From contig CALVVR010000011.1 of the NCBI GenBank assembly GCA_944363915.1, forward strand, positions 1-40,179: a stretch of DNA of 40,179 nucleotides. Direction: 5' to 3'. How positions within the stretch are numbered: position 1 is the stretch's first letter; each line of letters begins with the position of its first letter. A model generated the notes under the pieces. It was not told the origin of the DNA and made no database searches. It saw only the letters and a list, made by a program, of their open reading frames with translations. This document shows positions 24,998-33,570 of this stretch, in pieces. The DNA is from an uncultured Bacilli bacterium. GTDB lineage: Bacteria > Bacillota_I > Bacilli_A > RF39 > UBA660. The position numbers and the translations under genes were made by a program.

Positions 24998-26179
24998 TTA
25001 AAAATTAAACATCAACCATTCCGGTTTAAAAATCATAAGTATTCCAATCAGCATCATTAAGATACCACCAATTAAATGTGATAATTTGTTATACTTAGTA
25101 GAAATACCGGTTAATTTTAATGTTTTCATCGCAATAATAAAAATAACAATATCATCAACCAAGAAAAATAAAATATAAATTAATATATAAATAAAATATT
25201 GCAATCCATTTAAATTATTTAAAGCTAAAATTTGGGTAAAAATCAAAGGTAGACCAGATGAACATGCTAATTCAATCAAATTGACAGTAACAGCCAAACC
25301 CATAACTCCTAAAATAGCTAAAAAATAAGTTTTTTTATTATCCATTTGTGCAACAATGCGATTAATTCTTTTCAAAATAGACTTTCTTTTATCCTTATCG
25401 ACAACTTGACAACCATCATCTCTTTTTCTTTCTTTATAATAACTAGTTAAATTAACAATTCCTCCTAATAAAGCAATTATGGCAATTATAAAACGAACCC
25501 AAAATATTTGTGATAAGGTTATTGCAACAGATAACCATGCTAACATAAAAGCCAAATAAATTAAAGCGGATGTTGTCAAAAATGTCAAACCGATAACCCA
25601 CATTTTTTTACGATCTTTCATAGTCATAATGATCGATAATAAAAATAACAATACCCACATTGCACATGGATTAAAACCGTCGATAAAACCTAAAATGATA
25701 GCCACTAACGGTAATGATACATCTTTAGGATCAATATCACCCAGTAAAGGAATATTATAAACACCTTCGGGTGGATTAATAGTATATTCGACATCTAAAT
25801 CATTAATAACAACATCAACTATATCAACATATGATTCTGCTTTATATTTATTAACTGCTGCTTTAATTTGCTTTTCAACTGTATCATTAAATCCGGTCAT
25901 ACCAGTAGTACCAATAACTGTATAAGGAACCGTTTTATTATTATTATTTAAGGCTTGTCTTACTTCGGTTAAAAGAGAATCATTTTCTTCATTTTTAGTG
26001 GTTTCATACATAACTAAATTTATATTATTCTCTTTTGTATATTCTTGTAAAAATTGTATTTCTTCTTCACAAGTACTACAAATATCAGAATAAAACAAAT
26101 ATATATCTAATTGTTCATCTGCTTGAGCAAAGGGAATAAAAAGAAATAAGCATAATAACATAATAATAATTTTCTTCAT
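24998..26179 (-). CDS. Thioredoxin-like domain fused to a CcdA/DsbD-type membrane reductase
   Basis: About 393 residues from the ATG at 26179, which overlaps the stop of the upstream gene as ATGA. Signal peptide at 1-20 (KIIIMLLCLFLFIPFAQA), then an extracytoplasmic thioredoxin/glutaredoxin-like domain with C34-x2-C37 (DICSTCEEE) and a cis-Pro region VPYTVIG. About seven membrane helices follow with the CcdA cysteines in GFIDGFNPCAMW and NLIELACSSGLP. It should move electrons from cytoplasmic thioredoxin to exported thiols. The thioredoxin encoded immediately upstream is the natural electron donor (inference). It closes the four-gene operon. Confidence 0.87.
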   Translation of the reverse strand: MKKIIIMLLCLFLFIPFAQADEQLDIYLFYSDICSTCEEEIQFLQEYTKENNINLVMYETTKNEENDSLLTEVRQALNNNNKTVPYTVIGTTGMTGFNDTVEKQIKAAVNKYKAESYVDIVDVVINDLDVEYTINPPEGVYNIPLLGDIDPKDVSLPLVAIILGFIDGFNPCAMWVLLFLLSIIMTMKDRKKMWVIGLTFLTTSALIYLAFMLAWLSVAITLSQIFWVRFIIAIIALLGGIVNLTSYYKERKRDDGCQVVDKDKRKSILKRINRIVAQMDNKKTYFLAILGVMGLAVTVNLIELACSSGLPLIFTQILALNNLNGLQYFIYILIYILFFLVDDIVIFIIAMKTLKLTGISTKYNKLSHLIGGILMMLIGILMIFKPEWLMFNF

Positions 26180-26445
26180 TTTATATAACACTCCAACATC
26201 TCACTAATTTGTTCTACTGTTTTCTCACCAACAACTCTAGTCAATTCTTTTTCATTATCCAAAATTATTAAAACTGGTAAGATCTCACCTATACTATATT
26301 GATTAACTATGTCTTCATCCAAGTCAAAATCATAATTAATGTATTCAAAATCAGGAAACAGCTCCTTTATTTTTTCATATCGTGAATGCATAATTAAACA
26401 AGCTGGGCACCAAACGGCACTAATTATAATTATTTTAATAACCAA
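26176..26445 (-). CDS. Small cytoplasmic thioredoxin-family protein
   Basis: 89 residues from a TTG at 26445 placed after GGAAGGGGTG; a reading from 26469 adds eight residues. Active site W-C13-P-A-C16 (VWCPACLIMHSRY), cis-Pro at GEILPVLIIL, thioredoxin-fold length. No signal peptide, so cytoplasmic. It overlaps the dCMP deaminase gene upstream and the Trx-CcdA gene downstream. It probably reduces the CcdA-type partner. Start assignment is the main doubt. Confidence 0.85.
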   Translation of the reverse strand: MVIKIIIISAVWCPACLIMHSRYEKIKELFPDFEYINYDFDLDEDIVNQYSIGEILPVLIILDNEKELTRVVGEKTVEQISEMLECYIK

Positions 26446-26923
26446 ACACCCCTTCCAAGCTATCATCATTAGTTATAAAATTATCGACATCAACTACAAT
26501 AAAATCTTCTTTATCATTTCTAACTATTATTTTAGTTATTCCTGCATTGATGATAAATCTTTTACAAAACATACAAGGCATAGCATTTTTAACATATTCA
26601 CCAGTTTGAACTTCTTTTCCTACCAAATATAAAGTAGCACCAATAATATCTTTTCTAGCAGCACTTATAATGGCATTTTGTTCAGCATGAACACTACGAC
26701 ACATTTCGTATCTTTCACCTCTTGGAATTTTCAATTTTTCCCGCATACAATAACCCAAATCACCACAGTTTTTTCTTCCTCGAGGTGCACCATTATAACC
26801 TGTCGAAATAATTTCATCATTTTTTACAATAACTGCTCCAAAAGCACGTCTTATACAAGTCGATCTTTCTAATACAGCTTCAGCAATGTCTAAATAATAA
26901 TTTATTTTATCTACTCTTTGCAT
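26435..26923 (-). CDS. dCMP deaminase family protein (ComEB-like)
   Basis: 162 residues. Zinc and catalytic residues are H79-A-E81 (RSVHAEQNAII) and P-C117-x2-C120 (AMPCMFCKRFI). The insertion YNGAPRGRKNCGDLGYCMRE is characteristic of the dCMP/ComEB branch, including a probable structural cysteine cluster. It converts dCMP to dUMP, the substrate of thymidylate synthase; the window also encodes a ThyX-type enzyme. It overlaps the cysteine desulfurase gene by 13 bp and the thioredoxin gene by 11 bp or more, so it is in a tight operon with them. Confidence 0.92.
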   Translation of the reverse strand: MQRVDKINYYLDIAEAVLERSTCIRRAFGAVIVKNDEIISTGYNGAPRGRKNCGDLGYCMREKLKIPRGERYEMCRSVHAEQNAIISAARKDIIGATLYLVGKEVQTGEYVKNAMPCMFCKRFIINAGITKIIVRNDKEDFIVVDVDNFITNDDSLEGVFGY

Positions 26924-28038
26924 AATTTTGACTCCTTATAACATATATCAAACTTTTCTAAAAAGTAATCGATTTCTTCTTCTTTCGTTAAATGTGACAA
27001 ACTAATTCTAATACTTGATTTCGCTTTTGCTTCATCTTTTGTCAAGGCATAAACTGATTTTGATATAATTCCCGTTGAACAAGCAGTTTGCGTCGAAATA
27101 TAAATATCATACCTTTCTAAAGCATGTAACATTGTCTCTGGTTTAACACCTATAACACTAACATTTAAAATATTAGGAATACAATATTCATTACTATTGA
27201 CATAAACATCGGGATATTTATTCAATCCACTTTTTAATCTATTATTTAATTTAGTTATATATACATAATTAGTATCTATATTTTCTAAAATTAAACGTAT
27301 TGCTTTAGCAAAAGATGCAATTAAAGATGTAGCTGGTGTACCAGAACGAAAAACAGTTGTGCTTTTCCCACCATGAATCAATGGTTCTAAAGTGATATTT
27401 TCTTTTTTATACAACAAACCAATTCCTTTAATTCCATAGATTTTATGGGCTGAAAAACTAGCTAAATCAATATCATTTAAATCTATTTTTATTTTTCCCA
27501 AGCCTTGAGTCATATCAACGTGAAAGAAACATTTAGGATATTTTTTTATAATCTTAGCTATTTTGTCCAAAGGTTGAACAATTCCTATTTCGCTATTGAC
27601 GGCACAAATACTTACTAAAATAGTTTCATCAGTTAATAATTTTTCTAAATCTTCTAAATCAACAATTCCTTTATTATCACATTTGACAAAGTCAATTTTA
27701 AATCCTAACTTTTGTAAATATGTTAAAGGACCATAAATCGAAGAATGCTCAAATTCAGTGGTAATAATATGTTTACCTCTATTTTGATACTTAAAAGCAA
27801 TTCCTTTAATCGCCGTATTATTTGATTCTGAAGAACCACTGGTATAGATAATTTCTTTTTCTTTAACATTTAACAAATCAGCAATTTGTCTAGTTGCCGC
27901 TTCAATTAAATTATTGGCTTCAACACCTAATTTATGTAATGAATTAGGGTTACCAATATATTTTTTACTAGTTTCGACAAATGTTTTTAAAACATCGTTA
28001 TTAGTTGGCGTTGTAGCTGAATAATCTAAATAAATCAT
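26911..28038 (-). CDS. Cysteine desulfurase (NifS/IscS-like)
   Basis: 375 residues, class V PLP fold. Active-site lysine K199 (SFSAHKIYGIKG), cofactor contacts H98 (EFEHSS) and D175 (FFHVDMTQ), and catalytic cysteine C320 in TQTACSTG. It releases sulfur from cysteine for Fe-S clusters and tRNA thiolation. MnmA, encoded 17 kb away, needs such a donor, as does QueH-type Fe-S chemistry. No ThiI or IscU partner is adjacent. First gene of an operon with dCMP deaminase, thioredoxin and Trx-CcdA; AGGTGATT precedes the ATG. Confidence 0.93.
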   Translation of the reverse strand: MIYLDYSATTPTNNDVLKTFVETSKKYIGNPNSLHKLGVEANNLIEAATRQIADLLNVKEKEIIYTSGSSESNNTAIKGIAFKYQNRGKHIITTEFEHSSIYGPLTYLQKLGFKIDFVKCDNKGIVDLEDLEKLLTDETILVSICAVNSEIGIVQPLDKIAKIIKKYPKCFFHVDMTQGLGKIKIDLNDIDLASFSAHKIYGIKGIGLLYKKENITLEPLIHGGKSTTVFRSGTPATSLIASFAKAIRLILENIDTNYVYITKLNNRLKSGLNKYPDVYVNSNEYCIPNILNVSVIGVKPETMLHALERYDIYISTQTACSTGIISKSVYALTKDEAKAKSSIRISLSHLTKEEEIDYFLEKFDICYKESKLCKE

Positions 28039-28083
28039 ATAATCACCTTTAATAATTTTACCAAATTTATAATTGTTTGTAAA

Positions 28084-28740
28084 TTAAATATGCATTCTTC
28101 TTTTTAATTCTTCTAATATCTCTTTAGATTTAAAAATAAGTAACCCAAGAAAGCAAAAAATATTTAAAAGTGCACAAATAATAGAAGGTATTTTATTAGT
28201 AATAATATTAGTAAAAACAAAAGTTAAAGGAATCATTCCAATCAAAGCAATACAGATAAAATAAAATAACTCTTCATCTAAATAGTCGTGTAATACAATT
28301 GATAGAATTGCAATACTAACACTTCCAACAATACATAAAATAGGTACTGCGTAAGTTAGTGACCAACCATGCCAGCCAGTAAAATAATCCCAAGATATTA
28401 TTAAAATAGCAAAAATTACCAATTGCCATAAAATAGTTTTATAAATACTATCTCGTTTCGTTAAAGTTGTTTTTAAAATAATAAATAAACAAACAAAGCC
28501 AAAAATAACTAAAAGACTAAAATGATACTTATTTAAAGCATAGTCAATGGCTACACAAATCAAAGAAACAATAATACTAACTAATAATAAAATTTTAAAA
28601 AATAAAGAAAATCTTTTTTTAATTGTCGGAACATAAGGGAAAACATTATTTTCTGATTTACCAACTAACTTATTTTGACATAGTGGACATATGTCATCAG
28701 TAACATTAACTTTAACATGACATTTTTTACATTGTTTCAT
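28084..28740 (-). CDS. DUF6320-like zinc-ribbon membrane protein
   Basis: 218 residues. N-terminal zinc ribbon C4-x2-C7 ... C18-x2-C21 (CKKCHVKVNVTDDICPLC), a linker with the conserved YVPTIKKR block, then six to seven membrane helices. The layout matches proteins called DUF6320, which are repeatedly found beside alcohol acetyltransferase-like genes (recalled, not searched). It begins just after the acyltransferase gene and ends the operon. Function unknown; possibly the membrane platform or flippase of the pathway. Confidence 0.7.
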   Translation of the reverse strand: MKQCKKCHVKVNVTDDICPLCQNKLVGKSENNVFPYVPTIKKRFSLFFKILLLVSIIVSLICVAIDYALNKYHFSLLVIFGFVCLFIILKTTLTKRDSIYKTILWQLVIFAILIISWDYFTGWHGWSLTYAVPILCIVGSVSIAILSIVLHDYLDEELFYFICIALIGMIPLTFVFTNIITNKIPSIICALLNIFCFLGLLIFKSKEILEELKRRMHI

Positions 28741-28749
28741 CTAATTCAC

Positions 28750-29982
28750 CTACTCTATTTTATTAGAAATAATTGTAATATCAATTCCAAAACTTGCTAG
28801 TTTACGATAAAAATCTTTAATAATATCCGTACTAACAAAAACAGATGTAAAAGAAATATTTAATTTATCTAAATATGAACACAAAGAAACTTGTATTTTA
28901 TCAGTACTAACATATACTTCAAAGCTATCGATATAATTCTTTATTTCATCTGGTATTTTAATGCTACCTAAATTGGTAACTGATGTGGTTAAGTTTTTAT
29001 TTGATAAAAAACTGACAAATTTTAAAATGATATTTTTAATAAATAATGGTACTAATCTAACCAAAAAATTATGTTCGATAGTTGCAAATTTATTCATTCT
29101 TTTAAATAAATTTTCCTGTTTTAATTCTTGTTTTAAATAACTATCAACGTATTTAATAATAGAATCTAAATCATCTTCACCTTTATATTTCAACTTTAAA
29201 ACACTAAAAAAATTACGAGCTGTTTGTGATTTAAAATACTTTCGTAAGTTAACTGGAATATCGACATAAATTGGTTTAGCTTTATCTTTTAGATTCATAT
29301 TTTCCCTAATTGCCCAAATATAAATTCCCACGACTAAACCAGTTAAAGTTGTGTGATATTGATGCGATAGATCAAGCATAGCTTGAACACTCATTGTTCC
29401 TGTGATTACTTTAAACCGATAATCATCAAACTTTTCGCCTTTTATTTTATAAGCTTTTTCATCAACTTCATTTTTTAAATTAGCTGACTTATAATATTTT
29501 TTAAAACTATCGGCATTTTTTTCTTCTAATGAAGCATCATAATCCAAATTAATTTCATTACCCAAATTATACTTTTTATTTAAATATATATTAACTATCA
29601 TTTTTAAAAATTCTAAGGCTCCTGTACCATCAGATAAAGCGTGATAAACTTCTAAATTAATTCTATTTTTATAATAATTAACTCTAAATAATAACTTTTT
29701 TTTATTTTTACGATATAAAGGACTACATATTTCTCTTTTTTCTTCTTTAACAATCGGTTTTTTATTAGTTGTTTCTAAATAATGCCAAAAAAATCCTTGC
29801 TTTAAAACCGAACTAAAATTAGGAAAATAATCTAAGGCTTCATTAGTCGCCTCTTGTAAAATATCTTTATTAATATTTTCTTTTAAAATACAAGTAAACC
29901 TAAAAACCTTGGGATCTTTTTTGTTGCTTGATGGAGGAAAAATTTTGGCTGCGTTATCTAATTTAAACCATCTTTTTTTCAT
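28750..29982 (-). CDS. Condensation/alcohol acetyltransferase-like acyltransferase
   Basis: 410 residues related to the CoA-dependent acyltransferase/condensation superfamily. Catalytic HxxxDG is at 114-119 (VYHALSDGTGALEF), and the second-half DIPVNLRKYF and TNLGSIKIP-like segments mark the channel and floor loop. No carrier-protein domain is fused, so it is a stand-alone enzyme making an ester or amide from an acyl-CoA or acyl carrier. It overlaps the alpha/beta hydrolase gene by 4 bp (ATGA) and is 9 bp from the DUF6320 gene. Substrate unknown; a lipid or wall-linked ester is one possibility (inference). Confidence 0.75.
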   Translation of the reverse strand: MKKRWFKLDNAAKIFPPSSNKKDPKVFRFTCILKENINKDILQEATNEALDYFPNFSSVLKQGFFWHYLETTNKKPIVKEEKREICSPLYRKNKKKLLFRVNYYKNRINLEVYHALSDGTGALEFLKMIVNIYLNKKYNLGNEINLDYDASLEEKNADSFKKYYKSANLKNEVDEKAYKIKGEKFDDYRFKVITGTMSVQAMLDLSHQYHTTLTGLVVGIYIWAIRENMNLKDKAKPIYVDIPVNLRKYFKSQTARNFFSVLKLKYKGEDDLDSIIKYVDSYLKQELKQENLFKRMNKFATIEHNFLVRLVPLFIKNIILKFVSFLSNKNLTTSVTNLGSIKIPDEIKNYIDSFEVYVSTDKIQVSLCSYLDKLNISFTSVFVSTDIIKDFYRKLASFGIDITIISNKIE

Positions 29983-30881
29983 GATTTTTCTCCTTTAATA
30001 AAATCATTAATCAATTTATAACATTTTTTATTTTCTTTTGAGTTAGGAAAATATGTAAAAAAACCATGAATAACATCTTTCATTCGATATATTTTTACTT
30101 CATTTTTAAATTCTTTTAATTTTTTACCATATGCTTCTCCTTCATCTCTTAAGGGATCATATTCCGCAGTAATTATCAATGTTTTAGGTTGCTTAGCTAA
30201 ATTATCAACATTTAAAGGTGTCACATATTTACTACTTAACTTAGATTTATCTTTAACATATAAATCTAAATAATTATTAATTCTTTTATTAGTTAAAATC
30301 CAATTATTACCATTTTCTTTAATTGATTTGAATGGACTATTTTCATCGTGTAAATGATAAGTCAAAGGATATAATAAAATTTGTTGTTTTATTTTAAATT
30401 CTTTTTTTTCGCTTGCGATAATGGATACTACACTAGCTAGATTACCTCCTGCACTATCCCCCATCAAAATGATATTTTTATTTTCTAAAAAACTATTTTC
30501 ACTACAAAAATATTTAGTTACTTCATAACAATCAATTAAACCATTAGGAAATGGGTATTCTGGAGCTAAACGATAATCAATCGACATAACTATTGAATTA
30601 GTGTTTTGGGCTAATATAGCACATATTTTAGTATAATTAGCTACACTTCCACAAACAAAACCACCGCCGTGAAAATAAATAATTAAATTATTAGTTTCTT
30701 TATCCGGTAAAAACATTCTAACGCCTACGGTGTGATCTTTAACTAAAATTCTTGTATCAATAAAACTATATTTACCTAAAAAATTATTTTTAATAATGTC
30801 ATTAAACAATCTTTCTTTTTTGTAGTCTTCTATATCAAATTTTGAAATAGTTTGAATTATTTTCTTTGTTATTTTTTTCAT
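29979..30881 (-). CDS. Alpha/beta hydrolase, hormone-sensitive-lipase (HSL) family esterase
   Basis: 300 residues. Oxyanion motif H71-G-G-G, nucleophile S143 in GDSAGG, acid D242 (AEYDPLRDEGE) and base H272 (DVIHGFF), plus the DYRLAPEYPFP strand of the family. No signal peptide, so cytoplasmic. HSL enzymes cleave short to medium acyl esters. First gene of a three-gene operon with the acyltransferase and DUF6320 protein; the pairing of an ester-forming and an ester-cleaving enzyme suggests turnover or transfer of one acyl product. Confidence 0.9.
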   Translation of the reverse strand: MKKITKKIIQTISKFDIEDYKKERLFNDIIKNNFLGKYSFIDTRILVKDHTVGVRMFLPDKETNNLIIYFHGGGFVCGSVANYTKICAILAQNTNSIVMSIDYRLAPEYPFPNGLIDCYEVTKYFCSENSFLENKNIILMGDSAGGNLASVVSIIASEKKEFKIKQQILLYPLTYHLHDENSPFKSIKENGNNWILTNKRINNYLDLYVKDKSKLSSKYVTPLNVDNLAKQPKTLIITAEYDPLRDEGEAYGKKLKEFKNEVKIYRMKDVIHGFFTYFPNSKENKKCYKLINDFIKGEKS

Positions 30882-30913
30882 ATTTCACCTACTTAATTAT
30901 AACATTATGAATA

Positions 30914-30936
30914 AAGAAAAACAAGTTATTAACTTG
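30914..30936 (-). terminator. Terminator of the RluA-type synthase gene
   Basis: CAAGTT (30936... on minus), loop AAT, AACTTG, then TTTTTC; a 6-bp stem just past the stop at 30939. Confidence 0.65.
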
Positions 30937-30938
30937 CC

Positions 30939-31733
30939 CTAAAATGCTTTCATATTAGATTTAAAAATCATCTGTTTATTAGTTAAGGGATTGGTAATAA
31001 TCAATTCATAAGCATGTAAACACAAACGTTTATATTTACTTTTTCCATATTTGATATCACCTAATATAGGTGTTTCATTATATGCCAATTGAACTCTAAT
31101 TTGATTTTTTTTACCTGTTTTAATATTTATATCTAACCAAGTATATTGATCATTTTCTTTTATTTTTTTATATTCTGTAATAGCTATATCTCCTTTGTCA
31201 CTAACGTAAACATAATGATTACTATTTTCTTTTAAATAGTTTTTTAAAACACCATAATTTTTTGTTTTTCCAACTACAATTGCTATATATTTTCTAGTAA
31301 AATTGTGCCAATTAGCTTGATATAGTTTTTTTATTTTTTCATTTTTAGCAAATATTACCAAACCGGAAGTATCTTTGTCTAAACGATGAATAATAAAAAT
31401 TTTATTTTTTTTATTATCTTTTTTTACATAATTACTTACTAAATTATATAAAGTGGTATTATGTTTACCATCAGATATCGTTAACATATTATACGGCTTA
31501 TCAACAACAATAATATCTTTATCTTCATAAATGATATCTATATCCTTTGGTCTGTTATATTTATTAATTTTAACAGTTTGCCCTTTTTTTAACAAATAAT
31601 TATATTGTGTAACTATTTTATCATCAACTAATATACAATTATTTTTCAATAAAGATTTTATTTTTTTATGACTATAATTAAAATTATTAAATAAAAATAA
31701 TAATAATTCTTGACTTTCTAATACTTTTTTCAC
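30939..31733 (-). CDS. RluA-family 23S rRNA/tRNA pseudouridine synthase
   Basis: About 264 residues from a GTG at 31733 that follows AGGTGAT by the right distance; a GTG 9 nt upstream is the alternative. An N-terminal S4 RNA-binding domain (SHKKIKSLLKNNCILVDDKIV) precedes the synthase domain with catalytic Asp (D122 in the longer numbering) in HRLDKDTSGLVIFAKN. The GKKNQIRVQLAY block completes the family pattern. It isomerises uridine to pseudouridine in structured RNA. The target (RluC, RluD or RluB-like) cannot be decided. Confidence 0.9.
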   Translation of the reverse strand: MKKVLESQELLLFLFNNFNYSHKKIKSLLKNNCILVDDKIVTQYNYLLKKGQTVKINKYNRPKDIDIIYEDKDIIVVDKPYNMLTISDGKHNTTLYNLVSNYVKKDNKKNKIFIIHRLDKDTSGLVIFAKNEKIKKLYQANWHNFTRKYIAIVVGKTKNYGVLKNYLKENSNHYVYVSDKGDIAITEYKKIKENDQYTWLDINIKTGKKNQIRVQLAYNETPILGDIKYGKSKYKRLCLHAYELIITNPLTNKQMIFKSNMKAF

Positions 31734-31767
31734 ATTAATCACCTAAAACTCATTTAACTAATATTTA

Positions 31768-33363
31768 TTATTCGCCTATTCCATACTTTTCAACATATTC
31801 TTGATAAGTCATTTGTTTATCTTTATAACTACCATCCATCTTTATTTCAATCAATCTATTACTAACTGTTTCAATCAATTCTTGATCAAAAGTTGAAAAT
31901 ATAATAACACCCATAAATCTTTTTAATCCTTCATTTAATGAAGTAATGGATTCAATGTCTAAATGATTTGTAGGTTCATTAAATAATAAAACATTACTTT
32001 TTTCTAGCATCATTTTACTAAACATACATCTAACTTTTTCACCACCTGATAAAACATTCACTTTTTTAAAAACCTCATCGCCTGAAAATAACATTCTACC
32101 TAAAAAACCTCTTACAAAGTTATCATCTTTATTATCAGTATATTGTTTTAACCAATCAGTCATAATTAAATCGTTATCAAAATATTCATCATGATTTTTT
32201 TTAAAATAACTTATTTTAACATTACTTCCGATTTTAATACTACCACTATCTGGTTTTAGATTACCAGATAATATATCTAATAAAGCTGTTTTAGCAATCT
32301 CATTAGTTCCAATTAAAGCAATTTTATCATCTGGTCTTATTGTTAAACTAAAATCTTTTAAAATTATTTTATTACCAATACTATAATTAATTTTTTCTAG
32401 TGTGATAACTTCTTTGCCAACATTTTTATCAAAATCAAAATTAATATAAGGATACTTTCTACTAGAAGGTTTGATTTCATCTAAAACTATTTTTTCTAAT
32501 GATTTTTTTCTTGAAGTTGCTTGTTTTGATTTAGATGCATTAGCCGAAAATCTTCTAATAAATTCTTCTAATTCCTTGATTTTTTCTTCTTTTTTCTTGT
32601 TAGATTCTTTCATTTGTTTTTGAATCAACTGGCTAGATTGATACCAAAAATCATAGTTGCCAACAAATAAAGTAATTTTATTATAGTCAATATCTAACAT
32701 ATGTGTACATACTTTATTTAAAAAATGGCGATCATGGGATACTACTAAAACTGTATTTTTAAAATTAATTAAAAATTCTTCTAACCATAAAATACTTTTG
32801 CTATCTAAGCCATTAGTTGGCTCATCTAATAATAAAATATCTGGTTCGTCAAATAAAGCACTAGCTAATAATACTTTTACTTTATCACTATCTTTTAAAT
32901 CACCCATTAATAAATTATGTTTACTATTATCAATACCTAATCCTACTAGCAAAATAGCAGCTTCACTTTCAGCTTCCCAACCACCTAGGTTTGCAAATTC
33001 TTCTTCTAAAATAGCAGCTTTGATTCCATCTTCGTTAGTAAAATCTTCTTTCATATATAAATTATTTTTTTCAGTCATTACTTCATATAGTTTATTATTG
33101 CCCATAATAACTGTATCAATAACGGTTTTATCATTATATTCATTATGATTTTGTTTTAAAACAGATATTCTTTCACCTTTACCAATAATTACTTCACCTG
33201 TAGTTGATTCAATATTACCTGCTAATATTTTTAGAAATGTTGATTTTCCAGCCCCATTAGCGCCAATAATACCATAACAATTGTTACCACTGAATTCTAA
33301 ATTGACATTTTCAAATAATGTTCTTGTATTGAACCTTAAACTTAAGTTATTTACTTTTAACAT
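31768..33363 (-). CDS. ABC-F family ATPase, YkpA/YbiT-like, with degenerate second site
   Basis: 531 residues, two ATPase domains and no membrane part. NBD1: Walker A GANGAGKST 34-42, DEPTNGLD 180-187, SHDRHF 209-214; the signature is altered to LKDSDKV (156-162). A lysine-rich ABC-F linker (about 240-300) with ANASKSKQATSRKK follows. NBD2: Walker A GTNEIAKTA (352-360), normal LSGGEKV (438-444), Walker B NEPTNHLD with Asn462 in place of Asp, and the switch His replaced by Phe492. Loss of a normal NBD2 Walker A is known in YkpA; the Asn and Phe changes look additional. ABC-F proteins act on ribosomes. The precise role is unknown. Confidence 0.85.
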   Translation of the reverse strand: MLKVNNLSLRFNTRTLFENVNLEFSGNNCYGIIGANGAGKSTFLKILAGNIESTTGEVIIGKGERISVLKQNHNEYNDKTVIDTVIMGNNKLYEVMTEKNNLYMKEDFTNEDGIKAAILEEEFANLGGWEAESEAAILLVGLGIDNSKHNLLMGDLKDSDKVKVLLASALFDEPDILLLDEPTNGLDSKSILWLEEFLINFKNTVLVVSHDRHFLNKVCTHMLDIDYNKITLFVGNYDFWYQSSQLIQKQMKESNKKKEEKIKELEEFIRRFSANASKSKQATSRKKSLEKIVLDEIKPSSRKYPYINFDFDKNVGKEVITLEKINYSIGNKIILKDFSLTIRPDDKIALIGTNEIAKTALLDILSGNLKPDSGSIKIGSNVKISYFKKNHDEYFDNDLIMTDWLKQYTDNKDDNFVRGFLGRMLFSGDEVFKKVNVLSGGEKVRCMFSKMMLEKSNVLLFNEPTNHLDIESITSLNEGLKRFMGVIIFSTFDQELIETVSNRLIEIKMDGSYKDKQMTYQEYVEKYGIGE

Positions 33364-33386
33364 AATATCACCAACTTTAATAGTTT

Positions 33387-33415
33387 ATCATATAAAAAAA
33401 GAAAATACAAATCAA
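33387..33415 (-). promoter_or_regulatory. Promoter of the ABC-F gene
   Basis: TTGATT (33415-33410), 17 bp, TATGAT (33392-33387) on the minus strand. Confidence 0.55.
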
Positions 33416-33449
33416 AAAAATGATAAATTTAAATAGTTTATCATTTTTT
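33415..33449. terminator. Strong hairpin terminator after the P-type ATPase gene
   Basis: AAAAAATGATAAA (33415-33427) pairs perfectly with TTTATCATTTTTT (33437-33449). It lies about 120 nt past the ATPase stop; the sequence between shows no gene. Confidence 0.8.
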
Positions 33450-33570
33450 GAACCTTTGTTCTTTATAATTTGACAGCGAAATCAGCAACAATACTTTATC
33501 ACATAATGTTTGCCAATTATAATATTTCTTGTTGCATCAAAACTTATTGATTAGCACTCTTTTTAATATT

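Noticed and set aside
32798-33148. A 116-codon plus-strand ORF, and a 105-codon one at 35183-35500.
   Set aside because: Both are antisense shadows of conserved ATPase motifs in well-supported genes.
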